Notes: generated from the letters alone by a model not told the origin. A DNA stretch of 64,000 bases from Anoplolepis gracilipes (GCF_047496725.1 NC_132978.1:3215501-3279500); one strand, 5' to 3'; positions 1 to 11,283 are shown, counted from the first letter of the stretch. Translations and numbers: made by a program.

Positions 1-1112
1 ATAAACACGCATGCGCCTCAAATGTTTTGCACATTATTATTTGTGCGTTATTATTAAAAATTTTCATTATAATTAAGCATATTTCTTCTGTTTTGATAAG
101 GTATAAAAAATGTTCTCAATGAATAGCTTGCATCGATAGATTTTAGAAGTATATATACATGAGGATTTATACATATTTTATAAGATTCCTCTCACATCGA
201 CAACGCTAATCTGCGTTTGATATCACAATACGTGCATCGCTCCAAATAACTTAATTTATCTCCTCTTGTCACAATTCTGTAGAAGTAACCGCAATTATAT
301 CTCATTACCGATTAATTAACGGAGTATGTCTCCGTTCATTCACTGTCAGCTCAGACAGCGCAATAAATATAACAATATCAAAATTATAACTGTGTGACAT
401 CACTTTTCGACATTGATTTTGTTCGAACTGGACTCTCAGCTATCCTTCGCGCGAAAATAAAAAGAAGAAAAAAACGATGATCGCGAACATGTTCGTTCGT
501 TAGTATCCGAGATGTATCAGCGCAGACATTCCAAGGAAAGTTATATTATATAATATATAAAAATTATAAAATATATTAAGATTATATACATACATAACGG
601 ACGTATATGTGTGATATAATTTTGCTTTGTGTCTATATCATCGAAATTATAGAGAAATAAAATGCCCGGTACGTCGAGCGTGCTTTTATATATTGGCGCA
701 TTATGATACTATAGCTCAGAAGGAAATTGGTTATGCGTTCTTCTGTTAATTTTACGATCCCATCAACATCGATAGTGAACAACGGGAAAATATTACGAGC
801 TATTATTCACGTGACAACCAGTGTGGGAGGTATCATTACACGCAGATATCGTAATTTAAATTGGTACCATTACGTAGATATGATATTGCATATAAACCTG
901 TCGCTCTTACAATCGATAGTTTGTCAGTTAAAAAAATCCCGAAGAAGTCGATGGAATTCCGTGGCATGGTCGTCATATGTATTTACGATTTCTGTCGTGA
1001 CACGAGTCATAATTGTCAGACTGTTCGCTAAGATAAAATGGCTGATTTTCGCATATTATCTATCGCGAAATAATCGTGATCTGTGTTATTATTGCGTAAT
1101 GAAACATTACGA
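1..1112. repeat. Segmental duplication, copy A
   Basis: Bases 1-1112 align by eye, with substitutions and indels, to about 5345-6651. Shared landmarks include ACATCGACAACGCTAAT near 196 against GCATCGACAATGCTAAT near 5638, CGATTAATTAACGGAGTA near 309 and 5739, CGATGATCGCGAAC near 475 and 5871, GAAATTATAGAGAAATA near 644 and 6170, and ACACGCAGATATCGTA near 838 and 6369. The similarity runs to the left window edge, so the unit is probably longer. Copy B lies upstream of the minus-strand membrane-protein gene, so copy A may be the upstream region of a paralogue off the left edge (inference). Confidence 0.85.
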
Positions 1113-1197
1113 TTCATTATATTCTGTAATGGATTATTGGCTTCTAAATATTAATTTTTATAAATTTATATTTATTTTTTGGTTATTTTATGAGTGA
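733..1197 (+). other. Open frame in duplication copy A, probably not a gene
   Basis: An ATG-started frame of about 154 codons lies inside copy A. In copy B the matching segment has an early in-frame stop just after its ATG (near 6257) and frame-breaking indels, for example about 10 extra bases near 6297. The predicted product resembles no family I know. The pair evolves like noncoding DNA. The alternative, a gene intact only in copy A, cannot be excluded from sequence alone. Confidence 0.2.
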
Positions 1198-2056
1198 CAA
1201 TTCAAAATGTGTTTGTAAATATCGGATAAGTATTAGTCAATGTAACAATCAGAAGATAATTTATTACAAATTATTTGTACTACAATCATAATTATAATTA
1301 TAATAAAAATGTAATGAAATGCAGAATTTTTCGGTTGAGCAGGAATCTATAATCTGAGATTTACTCATTAAGAGTAAGTGAAAGCAACAACTTTTAATAA
1401 ATAAAAAATATAATAAAAATTACAAATTATCATGATTAAAATTTAATATTGTTTATTTATTACAATCATTTTAGCTATAGCTATAAATATTTTTATTGTT
1501 AACTTTTAAAGTTTATATATAACATTATAAACGAGAGTTTATATAAATAAGCAATACAAACGAATTATATTACTAACTATTCCAATAGTTTGTAATACAA
1601 AATTTAAATTTTAAGCGAAGTCAAAAATTGATTTATTTTATCGAATCAAAGATTTGACTTTTAACTTTTAATAGTTCGGACATTAAAAAAGATTATCAAG
1701 TAAAACTATGATATTAATTACAAAAAATAACAATTTTTCATTTGTTTACTCTTAATATATCGTTATTTTTATATTATTTAAAGTTAAATTTGAAATTGAT
1801 TTTTCTAAGAATGTTACACGTATCATTCTTATATATATTGAATATGTAATTATAAAATTCTTATTAATTTACATATTATTATTATAAAATTGACCAATTT
1901 TAATAATTCTTACTAATGATTTTACTTATTATCAAATGTAATATGCAATAAATTTATTAAAAAAAACTGTATTTTATAATCAGGAAAAACTTTTGTTGTA
2001 AGAAAAATTTTTCAAATAACAATTTACTTCGAGTTATATCTATATCAATAATAGAT

Positions 2057-2059
<3 letters not shown>
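1198..2059. other. AT-rich noncoding stretch downstream of the membrane-protein gene
   Basis: Very AT-rich sequence without a supportable gene. On the minus strand it is the 3' flank of the four-exon gene and contains the candidate poly(A) signal at 1953-1958. Confidence 0.5.
1953..1958 (-). terminator. Candidate polyadenylation signal (AATAAA)
   Basis: The plus strand reads TTTATT, so AATAAA on the minus strand, about 190 bases past the predicted stop of the four-exon membrane-protein gene. The motif is common in such AT-rich DNA, so the assignment rests on position only. Confidence 0.35.

Positions 2060-2114
<55 letters not shown>
2060..2114. repeat. (TA)n microsatellite
   Basis: About 55 bases of uninterrupted TA dinucleotides, just past the stop codon of the small membrane-protein gene (in its 3' UTR or flank on the minus strand). 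Confidence 0.95.
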
Positions 2115-2116
<2 letters not shown>

Positions 2117-2146
2117 GATTTGTATGATTTGCAATAGTAATATTGT

Positions 2147-2176
2147 TTACAAATTGTACGTTACAGCTGGTGAAAC
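2147..2176 (-). CDS. Exon 4 (terminal coding exon) of the small membrane-protein gene
   Basis: The acceptor is a run of seven T followed by AG, then nine codons (VSPAVTYNL) and TAA. It enters in phase 0 from exon 3. In the alternative frame (phase 2) it also ends quickly, after FHQL and TAA. Confidence 0.55.
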   Translation of the reverse strand, partial: VSPAVTYNL

Positions 2177-3010
2177 CTAAAAAAATAGATTATTGATAAT
2201 AATAGTTTATGATTTATTAAATTATATAAAAGTTAAATTATATAATAGTTTATATTATCTAATATTATAGTTTATTATCATTAAATTAATGATAGAAGTA
2301 ATAAAGAAAACTGAAAGAACTTATAATATAAAATAATATAAAATCTTTTAAAATCAAATAATGTTATTAAAAATTTATAACAAATCTGAGATAATTTTAA
2401 CAATAAAAATAAATATAATGAATATTGCATTACTGAAAAAAAGAAAAACTCAATATCTGATTAAAAAGACTTATATTTTTAATTAATTGTTTAATTAAAT
2501 TATTCAAATTCATGATTAATTTTCGACTTTGACCGCGTGTATTCTCTTTAAATCAAATTTTTTTTCTTACTGTGCATTTTACTTACTTGAGGCGATTCGT
2601 GTTCCTCTTGTGCCATAGGACGGGCAAAACAAAAAAAGTTGAAACGACGAAAAGAGATCCTACCAAAAGTAATACACTCATTGTTTTGTCTCGAACACCT
2701 ACAAATTGATATGTAATAAGTACTTGATCCAATCTGCTTTATTGTCGGGTCTGTATCAGTTTAATTAGGTCCAATTTGAATGCGTTGAATAGAATTTTCA
2801 TGTTTTGAATCATTACAGAATTGAATCGGACTGACAATGAGCTTTAACAAGTTAGTTTCTTATCTGATTAATTGAATTATATTTTCTTTTAATTTTTATA
2901 CTGAGAAATCTATGAATAGTAGATTTGTGATTATTCGACTTTCAAAAAAGTCAATTATTTTGTTATTACATTTATTTATAAGATTATATATGTATATATG
3001 TATATCTCCT

Positions 3011-3072
<62 letters not shown>

Positions 3073-3907
3073 TTTTACTTATGATTTATCAGTTTTATAA
3101 CAATTTGATTGGAATAAAATTAATAATGTTAGATATTTATTTTCTAGATAATTTGTATATTTAATAAAGTTATATTAATTTTTTATAATAAAGTATATTT
3201 TGTAGAATTTTTTATTTAGTAAAAGAATAATGCAATAAAAGTTCAATTATTTTACTTCTGAGTTACTTTCATTTCTAGTATAACTAGGTATATACCAACT
3301 GAATAAGTTAATTATTTCCATGCTACAAGCATATAAGAAATTTTTTTGTTACAAGCATTAAAAAATTTCAACTTACCAGAAACGTAACCTGTCAGAGACG
3401 TAAACTATAGAAAAAACTTTGGCAGCTGCATATATTGTAATTACAATTGAGAGAGAAATCAATATATATTCAAAATATGATATAGCATTAGAGCTACACA
3501 ATTGATTATAGTCATTTTTTAAATGTTTTTTAAATGTAGTATTCCAAGCGTTAACTGGCTGCGTTGTTTCATTGTATGTTGTGTTATATTTATCATTATA
3601 AATAGGTGTTGCTAGTGATGTCATATTTCCTGTTACAGTTTCTAGAAAAATAATTATTATTAATAATTAAATATATTAATAATTAATTTTATTAATTAGT
3701 TTTTCTAACATTCTATTATAAAAAATTTTTAATTAGATGTCATTATTTATTATATAAATTATTAAGTTTTTTAATAATAAATTAGCTTACATATAAATTG
3801 ATTTTTTTATAGCAAAAAAGTAGCAAAAAATTTTTGTTAACTAATAAATTGTTGCATTTTTTACGTTTATAATGCACTTTGTATATTTATTCATTATTTG
3901 ACAAAGG

Positions 3908-3949
<42 letters not shown>

Positions 3950-4108
3950 CTTAATTATTAAGATCAATAAAGATATATTTTTTAAGCTTCAAGTATATGA
4001 TTAATAGGATAAACAATGAATTGAGCAAAAATTTATTAATTGAATAAATAATAAATGATTAATCTTACCAAAAATCGTAACGAAGAAGATCGTCCATAAC
4101 GATTGCAT
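2147..4108 (-). CDS. Small single-pass membrane protein, 4 coding exons (family unknown)
   Basis: Spliced model on the minus strand: 4108-4069, 3641-3377, 2698-2587 and 2176-2147. That is 447 coding bases, or 148 residues plus TAA. All junctions are GT-AG with good donors (GTAAGATT, GTAAGTTG, GTAAGTAA), and exon phases 1, 2 and 0 match throughout. Residues 1-13 are a short hydrophobic N-terminus (MQSLWTIFFVTIF) that could be a signal peptide. Residues 14-70 are a small ectodomain rich in Asn/Thr with four N-glycosylation sequons (N19, N33, N37, N47) and one Cys. A hydrophobic helix at about 71-93 is followed by a basic, Phe/Arg/Cys-containing tail ending HESPQVSPAVTYNL. A type I membrane protein is inferred. 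I recognise no family. The upstream region is duplicated, so it may belong to a local gene family. Confidence 0.6.
2587..2698 (-). CDS. Exon 3 of the small membrane-protein gene, open in two frames
   Basis: 112 bases between acceptor CAATTTGTAG and donor GTAAGTAA. In the phase set by exon 2 it encodes a Cys/Phe/Arg-rich tail ending MAQEEHESPQ. In the phase set by exon 1 it encodes a strongly hydrophobic helix followed by HKRNTNR. Both frames stay open into exon 4. Confidence 0.6.
3019..3069. repeat. (AT)n microsatellite
   Basis: About 50 bases of AT dinucleotides inside the intron between exons 2 and 3 of the small membrane-protein gene. It makes spurious Ile/Tyr open frames. Confidence 0.95.
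3377..3641 (-). CDS. Exon 2 of the small membrane-protein gene (ectodomain and transmembrane helix)
   Basis: 265 bases, with acceptor TTTTTCTAG and donor GTAAGTTG. It carries the sequons N19, N33, N37 and N47, the lone ectodomain Cys62 and the hydrophobic segment of about 23 residues. It is entered in phase 1 and left in phase 2, so skipping it changes the frame of exons 3 and 4. Confidence 0.65.
3910..3948. repeat. (TA)n microsatellite
   Basis: About 39 bases of TA dinucleotides in intron 1 of the small membrane-protein gene. Confidence 0.95.
4069..4108 (-). CDS. Exon 1 (start codon, putative signal peptide) of the small membrane-protein gene
   Basis: ATG followed by 12 codons giving MQSLWTIFFVTIF, ending one base into the next codon at donor GTAAGATT. 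Upstream on the minus strand, AG dinucleotides after pyrimidine-containing tracts at about 4125-4150 (for example TTTTCTAAAG and TTGTGTAG) could be the acceptor of a 5' UTR intron. Confidence 0.55.
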
Positions 4109-4510
4109 CTTAATGGGTGATATTATTTCGCCTTTTCCTTTAGAAAATTTGTCTACACAAGATTAATTTTCATAATTTATTCACTCGTGTTAACAGTGTC
4201 GTAATACTGTTTCAAGTGTCTGCAATTAGTGACGTATTTATTTTAGAAATATCTTACTGAATCAGAAGCATTAAATATAATGACAATTCAAGTGTTATAC
4301 AAAATAAAATGTAGGAATAGAAAACATGTAATAAGAAATAAAAAACGTGGAATAAGATCAGATTTAAAATATATTTACCCACAGAATTAAAAAGGCAAAA
4401 GTAATAATAAAATATAGTAAAATATATTTTTTTTAAAAACGACACAGACTTAAAATCATATAATTTGATTTAAATGAAATGTATAATATTGAATTATGTA
4501 ATTGGATATT

Positions 4511-4519
4511 TTATATATA

Positions 4520-4557
<38 letters not shown>
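4511..4557. repeat. (AT)n microsatellite
   Basis: About 45 bases of AT dinucleotides with one CT and one AC interruption. Confidence 0.9.
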
Positions 4558-4558
<1 letters not shown>

Positions 4559-5066
4559 ATTATTATTATATTATATATTATATTATATATACACAAATTA
4601 TTATTATTATATTAATATTATATTATAAATAACTTATAATTAATATTAGATATACATTATATTAAACCGAGAATTATGCATTTTAAGGATATTCGATTCT
4701 ATTATCAATTTTCTCAGACATACGTATGATAAAGGAAAAATATACAAAAATAAAATATCGCGAAATTTAATATAATAGATGAACACTAGTTATCGGTTTG
4801 CTTTGAAGGAAAAATATATGTGCTCTATGGATTCGCAATTCAGTCGGATAAAAAATACCTATAAATGTGTTTATTCTGTTGCAAATTATATTACAATAAA
4901 TATAGAGATGTCAAAATTCAAAAAACAAGACAAATAAGAAAAGTTAGATACGATAATTAATATATCAAAGAGTTATTTAAACCTACACCCAACAGATTGT
5001 GAATATAAAAATTAATCATATTTTGACGTTAATCTTAAAAATAAAATTTTTTAACTTTTATCTTAC

Positions 5067-5172
5067 CAAATTGGAATCCTTTGTATGTCTTCTGTGAACG
5101 ATAATAGATTAATAACGAGTGTATGATAGGAGACGACGAACGCAGCTCTCTTAGCGCTAAATATTTACACAT
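5067..5172 (-). other. Candidate upstream (5' UTR or alternative first) exon of the small membrane-protein gene
   Basis: A strong donor, CCAATTTG then GTAAGATAA, follows base 5067 on the minus strand. It closely resembles the exon 1 donor (TTTTTG then GTAAGATT). From an ATG at 5172-5170 the sequence is open for 35 codons and reaches the donor in phase 1, the same phase as exon 1, so it could splice directly to exon 2 as an alternative first exon. The simpler reading is a noncoding 5' UTR exon. The upstream boundary is not fixed. Confidence 0.4.
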
Positions 5173-5279
5173 AAACGCTGTTGGTTATCAATAACTCGAT
5201 TGGTTTGATATTGTTTACCCACTCAACTTTAGAACGAATCTCGCTTGTATAAGAAAAATCAACAAACACTGAAAAAAAA

Positions 5280-5320
5280 GAGAGAGAGAGAGAGAATGAG
5301 AGCGAGAGTGAAAGAGAGAT
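5280..5320. repeat. Imperfect (GA)n tract
   Basis: A run of GA dinucleotides with interruptions, between the small gene's candidate first exon and duplication copy B. Confidence 0.85.
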
Positions 5321-5344
5321 AAGATTTCGAGAATTTCTATTCTA

Positions 5345-6651
5345 TGAGCACGAATATGCATTGAACGTTTTATGCATTATTGTTAAAAATGTTATTATTA
5401 CATTATTACAATTATATATTATTTTAATGGTATGACAATTAATGAGTTTCCACGAAGTGGTACGCCATCTTCACACACACCGCTTGCATTAATCGACTTT
5501 GAAAATATATAATATATAAGAATTGATTGAACATACATAGGTATCGCATAGCATGCAACAAGTGAACTCAGTGATAAATAACCTTCTGTCAAGATGCGAC
5601 CGAGATATGTATTTATATTTCATTAGATTTCTTACTCGCATCGACAATGCTAATTCACGCTCAATATCGCGATGCACTTATCGCTATTTTATTCTCTCTT
5701 TTGATAATTCTGTAACCGCCACAATCATACCTCATTATCGATTAATTAACGGAGTAAATCTCCTCGTATTCACTGTCAGTTCAAACAGCGCGACGAATAT
5801 AACAGTATCTAGATTGTAACCGCGTAACAATCGTTGGTTCTGTTCTTTTTTTAGCGCGAGAGAAAAAATACGATGATCGCGAACGTGTCCGTTATCATTT
5901 ATCCGAGGTGCACCAGCGAAGAAATCATAGAAACACCTTTCACGATTATCGTTGTCAAATGAGTCTTATTTATCTCGAATATACAGTTTTATAAAATTGT
6001 AAGTCAAAATACTGAACTATGCGTATAATATTTGAATTAAATTAAAAATTTTCTTTTCTATATATTTAATAAATTAATAAATTCATTAAAAAGTTATATA
6101 TATATATAAAAGTATAAAATATAGAATAAAATTATATATACATATAATTCTGCTGTGTGTGTTTTTAATCGAAATTATAGAGAAATATAATGTTTGATAC
6201 GTCGCGTTCTTATACATCGGTGCATTACGATACTATATCTTAGAGGGAAATTGGTTATGCTGTTCTATTAATTTTATTATCCGATCAACGTTGATAGCGC
6301 GAAACTGTGAACAACAGGGAGAACGTACAAGCTATTATTCGCGCGACAACCTGTGTGGGAGGTATCGTTACACGCAGATATCGTAGTTTAAATTGGTACC
6401 ATTACATAGATACGATATTACGTTGATAAGCCTGTCGGACTGCCTTCTGTGTCTTTATCATCGATAGTTTCGTCAGTTAAAAAAAGTCCGAAGAAATCGA
6501 TGGTGCCTCATATGTGGTCGCCATATTTATAATTCCTATCACGAGACAGACCATAATTGTCAGTTCATTTTCTAAAACAAGTTGGCTTTCACACATTGTG
6601 CGTCGCGAAACATAATCGCGACTCATGTTATTAATACATAATGAAATATTA
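5345..6651. repeat. Segmental duplication, copy B (upstream region of the membrane-protein gene)
   Basis: The second copy of the unit seen at 1-1112, with offset growing from about 5.34 to 5.54 kb because copy B has extra bases, mainly an AT-rich stretch near 5935-6080. It lies directly upstream of the minus-strand membrane-protein gene and probably includes its distal promoter (inference). It contains no stable open frame shared with copy A. Confidence 0.85.
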
Positions 6652-8228
6652 CACTGTAGTTGGATCAGTAGTTTAAATATATATATTGTATTATTTTTTG
6701 CAGAATAGAGATATTTATTTTTGGTGATTTTATGGGGGAGGGAGCAATCCTATATAATAATTCAAACTATCTCTATAAAATTGCTAACTTACAAATTATC
6801 AGCTTACAAATTATGTATCAATCAACAGATAATACTACAATTATTACATCATGTACCAGAGTTTTTTTTTTACGAAGCGTTATCCGACTTTTTGATGCAC
6901 CTGCGAACATGATGCAGCGGATATCGCAGCGATTCCACTTTCTTATCTATTTCATCGCACAAGATCCTATATATATTCAAATTTATGAATAAAAAGTCTT
7001 TATTAAGAATTATGCAAAAAAGGAGAAAGCTTGTCATTCAGAGCAACTTTTTATTAAATTTTTAATTACCGATATCAGAGATATTTTAATAATCATCGAA
7101 TCTGCCTGCTGTTAAATTCTACTTGAGATTAAATGAAAAAATATAGAGTTTCGTTATTTATTTGCACTCCTCGATTACAATGCGAGATGTTTCTTATTCA
7201 TATATTTTTGCTTTATGTATCTCGGCGCTTGTCGTTGGAACTGCATTTTATTACGCCTCTTAATTATGCATTTATGCGCAATACACGCGATCTGACGAAG
7301 CAACGAGGTGTCTCGTAAACGGAGAGAGAACGTGGGTGAAATAATATTCAAAGCATCGCCTCCGCGGCATTTCCACGTGGACTTATCGTATCCGTGCGAG
7401 TCGTAAACTCGCGGACATTCGCGCTCGCGTGACACGTCGCATTCTTTTAATTACATGTGCGCGACACGTAAGCGCTTAGAAACGGCCGACCTTTCTAAAC
7501 GCGATGCGGTCGTCACGGTCGTAAAGAAAGAGGAAATCGAGCAAGAGAGGCGCGAGTGCGGTTAAAGGGACAAAGGACCTCTCGATTGCCGCCGTCGTAA
7601 TCTTGCTCCTCGTTGTCGCCCGCTATCTCGCCAGTCTCAATCGTTTTTCATCGCAACCATATGTAAGTGCATAAATGTAAGCTCCCCCATCTGCAATCTC
7701 GGATGTCCACCTAGCAACACACAGTCACCGTGTTACAGCATAGAGTTAACGTTATTGTAGGAAACAACGCGCTGCTTTTGACCCCGCCAGGTACTTTTAA
7801 GCTAAATTTTAGCTCCCATGAAATTCGTGTGATCGTATTTTTCTGTTGAGTCTATTTACTTTTTAAAGAGAACCTTTTTTAAACATGGGAAGAAGTAAAT
7901 TAAACATCAAAAAGATTAGAACGATATGTTCTAAAATAAAGGGAAAAAAAAGATAAAGAGAAGTTACTTTAAAATAAATAATTATCTTGCTACTAAAATA
8001 TGTACATATTTTAACATGTACATAAAATTATATTTTTATGTTTTTTTTTTTATTTTGCTCAGGAAAGAAGAATTATTTCAGAACATAATTAAATATTTAC
8101 AACGGTCGAATCACCGAACAATCTCTATTCTGTAACACGGAGATCTTCATTAGAAAGTGTAAACAGCGATGCTCGACACGAGATATTGTGATACATACAT
8201 AAACTGGTGGAATTAATTAGAAAAGTGG
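6652..8228. other. Noncoding stretch with a GC-richer patch at 7.3-7.7 kb
   Basis: I see no gene. From about 7320 to 7660 the sequence is GC-richer and CpG-containing, unlike the AT-rich flanks. Short open frames here lack splice or start context. Confidence 0.4.
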
Positions 8229-8271
8229 AAAGAGCCGCAATAAAGATATCGATCAACGTTTGCGGCTCTTT
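8229..8271. repeat. Perfect 12-bp inverted repeat (hairpin)
   Basis: AAAGAGCCGCAA at 8229-8240 pairs with TTGCGGCTCTTT at 8260-8271 across a 19-base loop. Confidence 0.8.
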
Positions 8272-11205
8272 TGATCGGAAATCAAATGGTGGTTAATGGG
8301 TTGATTAATTAAAGCTTTGATCGTGAGGGTATGCCGCTCGTAAAAGTGCGGCACGCTCGCGATCTGGGCCACCCAATACGCCGAGAGTTTACAGGTGCGT
8401 TCACCATTCGCGCTAAATCCGCTCGCGAGATTCCAGAAAAAAAACCCGCGCCCGAAGTTATTTCGAAAAGCGCAGGTGGTTGTGTCGAAAACGGGCCACA
8501 TTCGCTTCTATCCCATTTGACGAAAAACAAACGAGGAAAAAAAAGATTACATGCGAACTCGCATTTCACTTTCTGCAGTTTGCGCATATTTTTTTTCAAT
8601 ACGCTTTTTCGCCTATAATATTCCTTAATTTGACTTGTTTAACGTTTCTCGAGAAATTACGAGCGATTCGCTAATATTTTCTCAAAAAATCGTGATGATG
8701 GAAAATAATAATGTTGAATACTCGCACAAAAATTTCCCATTTTATTGTCGAAGAGAATTAGAAATACTATCGCTTGTCCTTACGATTAATGATTAACGAT
8801 GAAAAATACGACAATGGTATATATATATCGGGTTCGTTATATTATGTTGCGCGTTTCCCTCCGTTGTGTCTGCACGCGCTCGCACCACGTGTGAACGGGG
8901 ACTTACGGCGTGCGTTTACAGCAGCGTGCGAGCAAGAAAGAAAGAGAAAGAGAACGAAAGCGGCAACGACGGTCCCACCGACCGTTTCATGAATATGCAT
9001 GGCTTTTCCGTACGCGAGCGTGCGTTGCTCCCAATTTGTCACACACCGTGGCATTATCCCATTTCGTTAATAAAGCAACGTTGTATGGGCGCGCGCGTAT
9101 AACACTTTGATTTCCCTTTTTTTTTCTTTCTTTTTGCTACCGCACTTATGCAATTATGCAATTCCGTAATTGCACGGCGCCTCGCACTCCTGCTTCCCCG
9201 CGGCTCTTCCCTGTCATCGTCGTCATATAACGAGATGCGACTTTATTGCCGAGTTTCTTATGGCTTGTTCTAGAAAGAAAGAAGAGAAGAGAGAGAAAAA
9301 GATCTCTGATGGCTGTAACACTACATATATGTAATTAAATGTCGATTGAAAGTCCCATGCGAATCCAAAGAACAATCAATTTTGTTTTCACGGGAAAATC
9401 TTATATTTTTTGTTTTAATATTAGTAATTTAAAAAAAGAGAATGTCTCCCTCTTTTTTAAATAATATATAATAGTATATATTAATGCCTTATGAATGTTA
9501 TAATCTCTCATAATTAATTTTCTTGTTAATACAATAATGATATATAGTTAAAAAGTATAAACATTAAGCATTTATCTGCTTGGTTTCTGAAACATTTTGA
9601 AAAATATTCTAGTTATATAAATATATATATAGAGAGAGAGTTCTTTAGGAAAATAAACCAAAAGAAGAACATTTTTTTATTTTTCCATAATAATCTGTTC
9701 TGTTTCTCTCGACGCATTTAAGTCTTTATTTACAACGCTGTTATTAAATAATGCTGAAACAACCAGCAAAATGTCATTGCAATTGCCTCTTATTACCGCG
9801 GACGTAAAATGTGAGGATAGAAATTCGCGATTCATGTATATATTTACATATATATTGTCGAAAAAGATAAGCATGGCGTTTTGATGGTCATACTTATTAT
9901 TAGTCGTGACAAAATAAACAAGTATCGTTAATTAACGATCGCTCGCTTACAATGTCTACTAAAACTCTAGCTGAGATTATCGATTCTGCCGGGGAAATTA
10001 TCGAAAGTCGCGCACAGACGGTGGTGAAGTTTCTCAAGTACGCGGATGCAATTAAACTTTTTCTCGGCTCGATCACGTCAAAGACGTGGCCGGCGATCGC
10101 TCGATCGTTCGCGAGACGCGTCTTCGAACCGGTACGCCCGGGGAATCTCGAAGGAGAGAAAAGAAAGAAAAAAAACGACCACGACAGCATCGAGAGTGCG
10201 TGTCGCGTGATTCCGAGGACACCGATTTCACGAGAGATACATTAATGCCGTGAGCGAGCGAGTCGTGTAAGTTCTATAAGTACGTCGAATAAATTTTCCA
10301 TCGCTCGCCCCCTTCCCTCTCTCTTCCTTGCTTCTTCCCCTCGATAATTTAACGAACTTTTTAGGAATTACAAGAGCACAGTTTGGTTTTATTCGCAACG
10401 ATAGTTACAATAACAAGAGCACCGGATTTTTTCGTAGATAACAAAATTGTATATAGTGCTTCAATGTGAGAGTTTCAGTATTTTTTTAAGTAATAAATTG
10501 AATGGCTTGTTTGGAATAATATTTTCTTGCTTATATATTTATGTGTGTATTAAATTTGGTAATAAATTGATAAAATAAATATAAGCAATAAAAATAAAAA
10601 TAAAAGATAAGCAATTTTTTCAATATTTTCAAAAAATGATTCTTTGAATCAATAAGTCTTTGAATAGACATCATTTATACAATCTTTAAACTAGTTACGT
10701 ACATATATAGAGTTACGAGAGTTGCATAAATTGTCGTGATCGATTGTCCGAATGGATTTACACAAACGACATGCAGTGATGAATCGCGGTGGTGAGAAGT
10801 CGAAGTGGAAGTAAAAGACTCTTGGCCGTATTTTAATCTTATCGCGTTCGCGCTTTCGTCGGTCTCCTAATACTTTTGTGGAGTTTCTCTTATCGGGTGG
10901 TCGTAAGAGACTCTCGCCCCTCGCTCTTCTTCCTTTTCGCTCGTATCGCCCTATCGATTCGTTTCCACTTTTGTCGTACCAGTGGAGATCGTGCACCCCT
11001 GTATGTAAGGCCCAGATACAACAGGACTGTTCAAACTTTCTGTCTCTTTCTTTTATTAATATGATCGCCTCTCAGAGAAAGAATGAGATAAATAAATCTT
11101 ACTCTCAACATTGAGTAAAACTTTTATTTTTTTATCTATAGAAAAGATATAAAATAATAATTCTTTCCCTCCAAAGCATTTTTATTAGTTGTCACTTTAT
11201 TAATC

Positions 11206-11208
<3 letters not shown>
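8272..11208. other. Noncoding stretch
   Basis: GC-rich patches at about 8310-8560 and 8850-9100 give overlapping open frames in several frames and on both strands, which is typical of chance. The only frame I would look at again is at 9952-10245, listed separately. Confidence 0.4.
9952..10245 (+). other. Open frame of 97 codons, doubtful coding
   Basis: ATG-started frame beginning MSTKTLAEIIDSAGEIIESR with a predicted amphipathic-helical first half, then a Lys/Arg-rich segment. The opposite strand is also open over most of it and I recognise no family, so it may be chance in a GC-richer patch. Confidence 0.2.

Positions 11209-11278
<70 letters not shown>
11209..11278. repeat. (CT)n microsatellite
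   Basis: About 70 bases of near-perfect CT dinucleotides, one of the few pyrimidine runs on the plus strand in this window. Confidence 0.97.

Positions 11279-11283
<5 letters not shown>

Noticed and set aside
2912..3100. Tyr-Ile repeat frame on the plus strand
   Set aside because: Translation of the (AT)n microsatellite in an intron.
4254..4445. 63-codon hydrophobic minus-strand frame near the small membrane-protein gene
   Set aside because: Begins at GTG rather than ATG, is Phe/Tyr/Leu-rich as expected from AT-rich DNA, and is not needed by the spliced model.
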